Shown here one piece after another: positions 30,936-41,300 of a stretch of 64,000 nucleotides of DNA. Below the pieces are notes generated by a model. That model was not told the DNA's origin. It saw only the letters and a list, made by a program, of their open reading frames with translations, and did not search any database. The stretch comes from Fragilaria crotonensis (lineage: Eukaryota; Bacillariophyta; Fragilariophyceae; Fragilariales; Fragilariaceae). The stretch lies in assembly GCA_022925895.1 (NCBI GenBank), contig JAKSYS010000190.1, positions 27,719-91,718 of the forward strand. The letters are read 5' to 3'. The first letter of the stretch is position 1, and every line of letters starts with the position of its first letter. The position numbers were made by a program, and so were the translations under genes.

Positions 30936-31739
30936 CTATTCCTTTTTGGCACCGGCCAATTCCAATCTCAACTCGTCCAAAAGTTTCCACGTTTGCAATT
31001 CCGACTCGGGTCCCGCGAAATGGTAGAACCCCACGAGACAAGCTTTGGGAGTAATGTATGCCACGAGGCGTGCCGAACATTTGTTGCCGTTCGCATGGAA
31101 AAGGGAACATCCTGGTGGAATGGGCACGGTGTCATCGTCACGACGGTCTGGTGGCGACTGGATAGTAAACACCGTGTGATTGAATTTCAACACGGCTCGT
31201 TGCGAGGAGAGTACGAGGGGTACTTGCTCCATTTCCGTATCTAGTGTAGAGTATTGGCCGGGATGTGGCAAAATCGAGAATCCATCAATTGAGAAAGCCC
31301 CGTGACTGTAAACAGATTTTGTATCCACGGCTCGATTCTTGACGAGTCGCCGGCATGCGACCGCCGTACAAAAGCCACCACTGGAAGGAGGTTTTAGTAA
31401 CAAGCGCGTCACTAGAGCTTCCGGAGTGGAATTCGAAGTCAGTTTCACTAGAATGTTGTCCTTGTCTTGGTCATCATAACTGACCCAAAATGACAAGGGC
31501 AACGACCGAATAATGTGTCGGATCGCTCGTGCATCGTCCTTCACGGACGTTTCGGTTGGTGGAATTGTTGTATTCCGCTGCAACAACACAAGACGGGCCA
31601 GGGCCAGAACATCTTTGGGTTTCATGGAAGGCTTGTAATCGCCATTGTCTGTGAGAGATAACTCGGCAGATATCAATCGACTTAAGTCTACAGGCTTCAG
31701 TTCTACCTCTCGAGTGGCGTCGATACAACAGCTTGGCAT
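30936..31739 (-). CDS. Protein of unknown function, 267 residues
   Basis: Start taken at ATG 31739 (MPSCCIDATREVELKPVDLS); the frame is open further upstream but only from a non-ATG codon. The product looks soluble, with no membrane span or signal peptide. Distinct segments are PKDVLALARLVLLQ, RHIIRSLPLSFWVSYDDQD, LKPPSSGGFCTAV, VPIPPGCSLFHANGNKCSARLVAYI and a C-terminal helix WKLLDELRLELAGAKKE. I recognise no domain. The even spread of conserved-looking hydrophobics and the lack of low-complexity sequence support a real gene. It is divergent from the sulfate-activation fusion across a GTAC-rich spacer, so the two may share regulatory sequence. Confidence 0.5.
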   Translation of the reverse strand: MPSCCIDATREVELKPVDLSRLISAELSLTDNGDYKPSMKPKDVLALARLVLLQRNTTIPPTETSVKDDARAIRHIIRSLPLSFWVSYDDQDKDNILVKLTSNSTPEALVTRLLLKPPSSGGFCTAVACRRLVKNRAVDTKSVYSHGAFSIDGFSILPHPGQYSTLDTEMEQVPLVLSSQRAVLKFNHTVFTIQSPPDRRDDDTVPIPPGCSLFHANGNKCSARLVAYITPKACLVGFYHFAGPESELQTWKLLDELRLELAGAKKE

Positions 31740-31881
31740 GGCGCAGATTCCAAACACCAAACTACAGCACTCGTAAAAGATATGAGCGCAGATGTCAAAA
31801 GTCAAAACGCATGATGGGTCTATCAGCAATCAGTATATCACCATACGAGTGTATTCAGTCCTTAGTGCTGGATCAGTGCAA

Positions 31882-32024
31882 GTACTCAGTACCGCTGGTA
31901 CTCCAGTACTTTAGTACACTAGGTACTCGCTACATCGTGCCAGGTACTTGTACTGGTACCTGGTACTCGGAGTACTCACCAGTCTCCAGTCGCCAGTCTC
32001 CAGTTGTACTGTGCTGTGTCGTAC
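31882..32024. repeat. Dense GTAC cluster between divergent genes
   Basis: Thirteen GTAC words start at 31882, 31889, 31898, 31906, 31914, 31923, 31944, 31950, 31956, 31963, 31972, 32006 and 32021. About 0.6 would be expected in 143 random bases. Spacing is mostly 6-9 bp. It lies between the unknown gene (ATG 31739, leftward) and the sulfate-activation fusion (rightward). Confidence 0.8.
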
Positions 32025-32351
32025 TGGAGCATCAGTTTATCGTTACATCCGTTAATGTCGGTCAGACGTGCATTCTGGGTACTGTACAAATACAGTACAA
32101 GTAGTAGTCCAGCCTTGTTGGGACTTGAGACTCGAGAGTTGAGCGTTATGACCGACCAGATGCGCTTGAAAAGCATAGTCTTATCTCTCGGTCCACAGTT
32201 AACACCGAGTTCTGCATTCCATTCCATCGTGGTTGCTTGCATTGGCTGTTACCTTGTACCTTCTCCACATCCTTAGCCCTACTGCTATTATTGTTGGTTG
32301 ATAGTTGTTGAACAGTATTCCATCGCAGTAAACCTACGCGCCTACAGGGAC

Positions 32352-35300
32352 ATGGCGAAATATGCATATGCTCCGTTGTCGATTGTAAGTTTCTATTCGT
32401 CATTCTCAGTCGAGCATTGCTGCGGTTGAATTGAACTTTAATTTTGCCTGCACAACCTACTCCAGTACTCACCAAGTTCTACGCCGCAGGACGAAAATCG
32501 TCGAAAGGCCTCGTCCGGGTCGTCAAATGACAACAATGACCATCTAGTCCAAGAACGCATGCCCATGTGTGTAGGCATTTGTGTCCTCTTGGCCATTGTC
32601 TACGTTTTGAGTCGCACTGGGGATCGTGATGCCATCATGGACGCACACCACCAAAACGTTCGCACGGGCGCTGCACCATCAGCCTTGCCTCCTGGGACAG
32701 CGCCAGTCGAGACGCCTCAAGTCGACTTGGACTCATTCAATACGACGACTGCTGCAACTTCGACTACCACTTCTTCATCTACAACTTCGTCCTTGACGAC
32801 TGCCGCGGATTGCAAGTGTCCCGAAACAGATTCCGATCTGCTCGGTGTTCTCCGCGAAAAGGCTCTGGCCAGTTCGCCTCCGCATATCATTGAATGTGCT
32901 GCTGCCAAGGCGGGAGAATCGCAGTCGGCCTGTCATCTGCCTCCCAAGGAGCGATACGCTGCCATCAACCAAAAGGGGGCCACGCTGTGGATGACAGGAT
33001 GTTCAGGGGCAGGAAAAACCACTATTGCGACGGCTTTGGAAGAGAAACTCGTCAAGGAGTATGGAAAGCATGTTTACCGTCTGGATGGTGATAACTTGAG
33101 GACAGGTTTGAATCGAGATTTGGGTTTCTCAGAAGCAGACCGCGCGGAAAGCGTACGACGTACCGGGGAATTGGCGACTCTTTTCAGCGACGCGGGTGTC
33201 ATTACTTTGGTTGGTCTCATTTCACCCTATCGTGCCGACCGTGATGCAGTTCGTAAGCGTCATGAAGACCAAGGGATTCCTTTTTATGAAATATTTTTGG
33301 ACGTTCCTGTCGACGAACTAAAGAAACGTGACCCCAAGGGACAGTATGCGCGTGTCGACAGTGGCGAACTCAAACATTTCACATGTATCGATGATCCGTA
33401 CGAAGAACCCTTGCATCCTGAGATAACCCTCAAGACTCATGAACTCGAGATCAACGATTCTGTCAACATTTTGTTACGCACACTCGAACGCGACGGCGTA
33501 CTAATTGGCGCACCTAAGGTGGCTCCACATGGTTTGCCTAATCCAGATGGAGATACTATCATAGATTTGCACGTCCCAGATGACCTAAAGAAGGAACGCC
33601 AGGAGGAAGCCAAGACATTGCCCAAGGTATTGATTACCGACATTGACCTTAACTGGTTGCAAACTATCGGCGAGGGTTGGGCGTCTCCACTCAAGGGTTT
33701 CATGAGGGAAGGAACGCTCCTCGAGACCTTGCACTTTAATTCCATTCTTGTCGATCCTTTCAACCTAACAGGTAACGTCGATCGATTAGAGAGTCAAACT
33801 GACTTTGCCCACTTCTCGCCACACCCACCACCCATGCGCGTCAGCATGTCCTTGCCCATTACTCTTGCGTGCACGTCGTTTACAAAGGATACCATCGAAG
33901 CGTCGGGAAAGGCTGCTGTGGCACTCGTCACTACGATGGGGAAGATCGTCGCCATTCTTAGGAATCCTGAAATCTATGAAAACCGAAAGGAAGAGATCGT
34001 CACACGCATGTTTGGTGTGATCGATCCAGGTCATCCATATATTGCCAACATTTACAAGGGTGGCGATTTTTTGATTGGTGGCGAGGTCGAACTCTTGGAT
34101 CGCATTACCTACAACGATGGACTCGACAAGTGGCGTAAGACTGCGACAGAACTGTTCGCTGAGTTCAAAGCCAAGGGCGCCGACACGGTCTATGCATTTC
34201 AGACGCGCAATCCCACCCATTCTGGTCATGCCTACCTGATGCGGAGCGCCGGAGAAGATTTGCGCAAGCAAGGGTACAAGAAGCCCGTCTTATGGCTCAG
34301 TCCTCTTGGTGGATGGACAAAATCAGATGATGTGCCACTTGACGTTCGAGTCAAACAGCACGAACAAGTTTTGGAGGCCGGTACCAGCCATCCTGGTGGT
34401 TTGGATCCCCTAACGACGGTCATGGCAATTTGGCCTGCTCCGATGGTGTATGCAGGACCGACGGAGGTTCAATTTCATGCAAAATCGCGACGTTGCGCTG
34501 GAGCCTCCTACTTTGTGGTTGGTCGTGATCCTGCCGGCATGAAGGGCTCGATGGAAGCTGCGACACATAAGGACGACGACTTGTACAATGGTGATCATGG
34601 ACGCTATGTCTTGCAGCACTCTCCTGGCATTGGTGATATGAAGATGCTCTCCTTTGTGAAAGTCATGTACGACATTACTGACAACGTCATGAAGGTTCCA
34701 GACGAATCCCGAATGCAAGATTTCATCTCCATTTCTGGCACGAAGATGAGATTGTTGGCCCACAATGGCGCCGTCCCCTGTAGTCCAACCAACATCCCTA
34801 CTGACTTGGTCGAAGCGAACTGTATCCCCTCTGGTTTCATGGTCCCCAAGGGATGGGATGGTGTCGTAGATTACTACAAGCACGCTGATGAACCTGAACG
34901 ATGGATTCCATGGTCGCGTCCAATCGTGGAGGTACCTGCCGCTAGTCGCACTGCCAGCGATGGTCGCTTTGGCAGTATCACTTACCGCCTCAAGCACATG
35001 GATTACGATTCCTTCTGGCACGACGTTCCAATGAAACCATCTGGTGAAGATGAGACCATTATCAACCTTGTAACGGAAATCCCTTTGATGGTCACCGCCA
35101 AGATGGAAGTTCAAAAGGATCGGGCCAATAATGTCATTTCTCAGGATGTGAACAAGGACGGATCTGCCCGTCATTATACGTATGGTACCCCGTTTTTCAA
35201 TTATGGTTTGATTCCTCAAACGTGGGAAGATCCTTCCCTTCTGTCATCAGCTGGCAATGGTGGCGACAACGACCCGCTGGATGTGATGGAATTTGGATCT

Positions 35301-35693
35301 GAACCCCTGCTCATGGGATCCATTACTCCGTGCCGTGTTTTGGGGTCCTTGGAGTTGATCGATGAGGGGGAGACTGATCACAAAGTCCTCTGTATTGCTT
35401 TGACGGACAAGGATGCTCCATCAATTCACAACATGGACGACTTGGAACGTGTCAAACCAGGCACCCTACTAAGATTGTTGGATTGGTTGAAGCGCTACAA
35501 GACCTCGGACGGCAAGGGCGAGAATGCTTTGGCCTCTGATTCTCCGAAGACAGTGGCGGAAACACTCGCTGTTATTACGGAAACACACAATCGATGGCGA
35601 TCCCTATGCGGGCATGATGGAACAAGCCTTTCGTCGCTTTCCAGCAAAACAAAATCCTTCTGGCTCGACAGTCCGGGATGTCGCGGAAAGTAA
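32352..35693 (+). CDS. APS kinase / ATP sulfurylase / inorganic pyrophosphatase fusion
   Basis: A triple fusion that activates sulfate. From ATG 32559 it has 1044 residues: a hydrophobic anchor (MCVGICVLLAIVYVLSR), a Thr/Ser linker, APS kinase (~140-312; P-loop GCSGAGKT at ~147), ATP sulfurylase (~330-780; QTRNPTHSGH at ~548, GRDPAGMKG at ~655) and family I pyrophosphatase (~786-1030; GGDNDPLDVMEFG at ~902). Pyrophosphate from the sulfurylase is removed by the third domain, pulling the reaction forward. I favour a 5' exon 32352-32384 (MAKYAYAPLSI) with an 81-nt intron 32385-32465 (GTAAGT..TCCAG), which adds 42 residues in frame. Such fusions are known in diatoms (Patron et al. 2008). After ETHNRWRSL a second frame is also open to 35742, so the very C-terminus is uncertain. 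Confidence 0.9.
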
Positions 35694-36002
35694 ACTCATA
35701 GGCCCCGCTGGCATCGCCGGCTCTTGTATAGGAATGAATTGAGTGCCTTACAACTCTGTTTTTATGTCGAGGATCAATTCTATTCGGTGCGTGCGCGGTT
35801 GTGTCACTAAATTAGATGCCGAAATCCAATGCAGCGGCCAAGTCTGTCTCCAACGAAGCATGCAGTGAAGGTTTACATTCGGCGTGTGATGTGACGAAAG
35901 TTGTGGGTCTCGCTTTTTGTTATTAATTAGAAGGATTATCTGCACGGTTCCACTACCGGGCTAAACTTTACGCTAGCGTTCTTCAAGTCATCCACGTTTC
36001 TT
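35694..36002. other. Spacer between tail-to-tail sulfur genes
   Basis: 309 bp between two stop codons; no gene seen. It probably holds both polyadenylation regions. Confidence 0.6.
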
Positions 36003-37175
36003 CTACTCTGCCTTGAGTGCAACGGCCTCATCCCACAAATTTTGAAATAAGGCTGTCGACAAGTATCGTTCTCCGAACGACGGGATGACGAGCACGATGC
36101 GCTTTCCCGCATTCTCCGGACGCCTTGCCACTTCCAAGGCCGCCACGACGGCAGCACCTGACGAGATACCACAAAAGATTCCCTCCTTGGTGGCCAGTTC
36201 TCGCGCCATTGCCATGGCAGTTTCACCGTCAACTTGAATGACTTCGTCAAGCAAGGACGTATCGGCATTGCCGGGAATGAAACCAGCACCGATTCCTTGA
36301 ATCTGGAGTTGGCAGCGACAATAAGGCAGTGATCAATTTGAGTCGTTGTTTTCATTTTGTCAACTGTGTCCAGAACGTGACGGAACGTTTACAAAAGTAC
36401 TCACCTTGTGTGGACCCGGACTTCCACCACTCAAAACTGCAGATTCCGAGGGTTCTACAGCGACAATCTGCAAGGCAGGATTCAAAGGCTTCAAGAATTG
36501 ACCGCATCCAGTCAAAGTACCGCCTGTGCCGACTCCTCCAACCAAGAAATCGATTTTACCGTCTGTATCCCTCCAAATCTCAGGTCCTGTCGTTTCTCGA
36601 TGAGCCTTTGGGTTGTCTGGATTATTGAATTGCTGCAAGAGGAATCCTTTTGGTCCCAGCGATGAAACAATATCTTCCGCCTTGCTGATCGCACCTCCCA
36701 TACCCTTGGATGCCGGAGTCAGGACGACCTTGGCACCAAATGCCTTGAGTAGAACCCGACGTTCCATCGACATGCTCTCGGGCATGGTGAGAATCAAATC
36801 GTATCCCTTACTCGCAGCCACCATGGCCAACCCGATACCGGTGTTTCCAGACGTGGGTTCGACTAACGTGGTAACGCCCGGCGAAATATCACCTCTCAAT
36901 TCCGCTTGGGTGATCATACTAAGTGCGATCCGATCCTTGACCGAATTGGCCGGGTTGGACGATTCCAATTTGCACACAACCTCGGCGACGGCACCATCGG
37001 TGACCTTGTTGAGCTTGACAAGAGGAGTGTTCCCGATGAGCTCCAAAATGTTGTTCGCAATGTTCGCCTTCAATGCGGAGGACGACGAGGAGGCGACGGG
37101 AGCAATCGTCGATGGACCGACAAAGGCTGCTGCAGTGGCAGCGAAGGAGAGGAGGGCGACGACAGTGTATTTCAT
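36003..37175 (-). CDS. Cysteine synthase (O-acetylserine thiol-lyase), plastid-targeted
   Basis: Exons 37175-36405 and 36302-36003, with a 102-nt intron (GTGAGT..CTCCAG, phase 0) inside [15 protein letters not shown], giving 356 residues. ATG 37175 is preferred because it opens a signal peptide, [18 protein letters not shown], whose AAA|F end fits the ASAF-type motif for import into the diatom plastid. The mature enzyme shows [17 protein letters not shown] (PLP lysine K80), PTSGNTGIG (108-114), [13 protein letters not shown] and the SSGAAV block. It makes cysteine from O-acetylserine and sulfide. Its neighbour on the other strand activates sulfate, so the pair brackets the assimilation pathway. 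Cystathionine beta-synthase is unlikely because there is no CBS or heme domain. Confidence 0.92.
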
Positions 37176-37724
37176 TATATTTGTTTGATGTGTGTAGACA
37201 ACAGCGTATAACGTGCAGCTGAAATTGTGTGTGTGCTGTGCGCCGTACGTTGTACCGTGAATTGTGGCGTCCGTCTGAGGGGTCTCGGCAGATGCGGAAT
37301 GCAGATCGGAGCCTTTGTGAGGGATTGGTCTTACAGCGTCCGGCACTGTGTTGACGTTGCGACCCTCCGATCTTGGACTCCGCCAAAAATACAAGCAGTT
37401 GCGAACGCAAATCTTTTTTAATGACTGGCGCCTGGCGTGTGGCGGTGTCAAGTGTCAAGTCTGCCAACAATGCGGGAGTCGTACAAGTACAGTACCAGGT
37501 AGTACTCGTTACTCGTTACTCGTACTTGTACTGTACTTGTACAAGCCCTGTACTGGCCTACTCGTCACTTCGTTCTACTGTATGTGTGCATTGTGCATCA
37601 CTTGGACTCACATCTGTCGCTATATATTCCAACGTGATGTTTGCGTTGATTACTCGACCACTCTACTTGAGATTCCTATCCCTTGTTTACGGGTACTGGT
37701 ACCTGGTTGTGTTACTGGAGGTAT
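37176..37724. other. Spacer upstream of the cysteine synthase gene
   Basis: No gene. At 37480-37560 it contains runs of TACTCGT and GTACTTGTACTGTAC, another GTAC-rich patch. It ends at the left TIR of the MITE-like element. Confidence 0.6.
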
Positions 37725-37759
37725 GAAAACACAAATACACATTTCTCAACGCCGGTTTA
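37725..37759 (+). repeat. Left TIR of the MITE-like element
   Basis: Begins GAAAACACAAATACACATTT; pairs in inverted orientation with 47071-47105 with three mismatches. Confidence 0.8.
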
Positions 37760-38126
37760 CACAAATCTCATCCGTTTTTTCATTCTTTTTTAATCATTGG
37801 GTTATATGCTCAAAAAAACCTTGCACATTTACACAAATTTGTCGAGCACGATTTCGTGTTCGACATATATTTGTGTAACGGTATGCATTATGCATACACA
37901 TTTTTGTGCAACTTCACTTTTAGTTCCTACGGTGATTTCTACATGTCGTACATAGGGCGTTGTTCTGAAATCGCGTTCCGATACAGTACAAGTACTGGAG
38001 GTCTCGGGGTACAGCATTGTCGTATGGGACGGTGGTACTGCACTACACAGAGTTGCTGGTGAAACCTCGTTTTGTAACCATAATACAGAAAAATGCATTC
38101 TCTTGTACCTCTTTCTCGTCAATTTC

Positions 38127-38142
38127 TATACCTCTTCATCAA
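38127..38142 (+). repeat. Target-site duplication of the full-length LINE (left copy)
   Basis: TATACCTCTTCATCAA, identical to 46857-46872. Confidence 0.9.
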
Positions 38143-38329
38143 AACAAACAAAATCTAATTATCGGGTTAACACCTCGTCCAAACCGTTAGGTCCAGAATG
38201 TGTACCCCAGCACCCCGGCGGTTTCACCCGCGAGAGTTTCATCTAACTGTATAAAGTGCTTTGATGACATATAGCATGTCGTTACCCCGTTTGCAGTGCA
38301 AAATACTGTGTAATGAGAGATTGTCTTCC

Positions 38330-41300
38330 CCCGTCAAGTTCATTCTCCGCGATCAATCTCCGCACTTTCCGAATCCATCGTTGTTGTAACGATAGAGGTC
38401 CATGAATAATACTTTCCATTGATCGATCGCACAAATGAAGACGATCGCATAACCGCAGTAAGTGAGGGTTTTGAAACAGGGCCTTGATTTCGGCAACTTC
38501 CGCGGACCTTATCTGATTCTGTTCGTCATCGTCTTTCGAATGTAGCTAGTACTCCATTCCGAGCTGTCCAGATACGTGTGACGTGATCATAAATGGCCGA
38601 GATACAAGTTCGCATCCGTTTTGCTCCGGCACTCATATCTTGTTTACCTTGCTCATGCATATCGCAGCACGCTAAGGATGACCAGTATCGGCTCAAGAAT
38701 CCGGATGCGGCCTCCCTCCATTCGATTCGGTCTTGTGACTCCAGTGCCTTCTCGATTGCTTCTCAGAGATGGAGAGGATACTGGGACAAAACTGGTGTAA
38801 ACTTCTGAGATGATTTACTCCAATGCTCGATCCCATCCACCAACAAGTATCTCATTGGATGTGTATCACCAGTAACGATATCACGACGTAGCTGCCGAAG
38901 ACTCGTGAGGTACTCTGGATTGTTCTCGCATCGGAGGAGATGATTGCTAGTCTCTTTGCTTGTCTTGCAGCATGGGCACAGTTTCAAATTTGGGTCTTTA
39001 GTCCGCGACTGATCATAGCGACGTTTCCCGATGGGTAGCTGTCCATGGACTCTTTTCATTTGTGTAACCTGATGGGAAGGTTGGAGACGTCGAAAATGCT
39101 GTCCTACGAGACCAAAATCAACATCGTCCCATTTTTGATCTGACCACATGTGTGTCTGCTGCATATAGCGACGCAGATGATATCCGTTGATATGATAGCG
39201 GATACAGGAGTCGTATTTACTTGTCAAACGCCGTCCATTTATCGAAATCGAGACACCTTGGCCCGACTGTTTATCCACGCTCGATGATGACTTGAGTCTT
39301 CCTCAATTGCGATATCGAGTCGCAAGAAAGTCCGCGTCGATGTTTAGACTAGCCTTAAGGGGCAGCTTCTCATACGATTGCAAGGAATCTTGGTGACCTT
39401 TCACCCATTCGAGCCGAAGTGGTCGACGAATTTCTATAATGAGTGTTGATATCAGTGAAATAAGATCCGCATCATTGGGCATCTTACTTTGATGACAATT
39501 CGGTAATGCATATCTTTTAACTCGTGATATAGCAGACCTGCTATCAGTAATCCATCGAAAGGAACACCGATGTCGAAGCCCCCAGATCCGAGAAATGATT
39601 GCCACTAAAAGCAGCGACGATGATGCACATCCTGCCAATTCACTCCTTGTGGAAGATTCCGTAGAAACAAATCCATCAACTGGTCCAGAGCAGCGAAAGA
39701 GAGTGTGCTTTTTCGATGCGATAACCCATCCGTGTGTTCCTCTGTTGCCGTCTAACCCACCGTCAGAAGCGATGTACAACCTCGCCTTGGATCGAAAAGC
39801 CCTCCATACTTGGACGTCTGATACTTCTTGGTGGAGGTCTGCCAACAGTCGACGTTGAGTTGTGGGCAAAGTGCGAACGTAGTCGTGAATAGACTCAAAT
39901 GATGATGTGGATAGAGGGGCGCTTCCTTGCACTGAGAGTAGATCTGGAGGCTTGGGTGGAGACTTCCAGTATGGGACGTATCGAAGGTACCATTTCCATA
40001 GACGACGTTGAGTCGGAGTTGGAGCTTCTTGTCGAGGCCAGAGTGGATTGTGAACCCAAGCGTCCGATCGTTGTCCATCGAGAGCAGGAGAAAGGGAGAT
40101 TTTGGAGGAGTTCTCATGATGAGTGAGGTCCGCCAACGTTGTTGCCTGTAGATAGAGTCAAACCAAGTTTATGTCTCGTTGTTGACTCACAGAATACCGT
40201 GCGAGATGCGTAGGTTGCATGATGAAGTCGTTGGTTGGTGATTGTGGAAGTGGTATTGTGACATGAAAGAAATTGTCGAACCGATAGAACCCATGTTGGC
40301 GTTAGAAAAGGGATTGGGATATTGGGATATTCAAGCAAAGGCACTCCCATTCCGGACTCCAATTGTGAGTATTGAAGATTGATACGGATCAGATTTCCTG
40401 GCTCGGCGTCAGAATATATTGAGTTATGAAAGAATTTGATTGCCTCGATCCCCGCCTCTGTTCTGAGATCATATACCCAAGTCCTCCCATCTCCACAGGG
40501 CCATGACAAATTGACGTCGGTAGATTTCCATTGACATGCATTTTTTGTAGCATCACCTTTATGATCCTGTGTTGTACGCCTGCCAATGCCTCTTCATCGG
40601 CCGCAATCGTCGCCAAACTGTATCGCATTGCCGGAACGTAGATCGACCGATGGAATATTCGAATATCGTTGGCGGTCAGCCGGGACGATATGAGACGTGA
40701 GGCGTATCCATCTGCCTTCTTTTTTAGGACGTCAATGTGGTAGCCAAAATCGCCCAATGGATTAAGATAGACTCCGAGCATGCGCGTCGATTCGTCTAAT
40801 CGGGTTCTCCTGATCTCTGTGGTCGCTGACACGTTGGATCCTTGCTGAAGACGAATGGTTGGATCTGTCGGGGTAATTTCTCGTAGCCGTGGACAACCCT
40901 TTTCCCATTCCCAATACATGACGTACCATGAGCATTTAGCCATTATCAATTTACCGCCAGAGAGGTGAAGAAGATGCTCCCAAGTCTGAGCAACTTTCTG
41001 CAGTCTTTCAACAATTTCCTCGCAGGAATGATGGCCATCCGAAGTGAATCCGAGAGATGGCGTCGACGAGGCGCTGGTGTTTCTTACCTCCGACAAGTGG
41101 CAAAAATTAATCCTGTCAGGTACTAAGCAATCCAATGTATTCACAAAAGAGGTTCAAACGGTGTGCCATGGTAATTGTCCTCGGATACTCCATAAACCGT
41201 TTTGACTGTATACTTCATAAATTCCAGTGCCTCGGCGTGTGCTTGAATTGCATTCTCTGGCATTCCACATCTTCTTGCTGCGAGCATCCCGAGGGCCACG

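Noticed and set aside
31882-32024. GTAC cluster as a CRISPR array or satellite
   Set aside because: Units are only 4 bp with variable flanks and spacing; no direct repeats with unique spacers.
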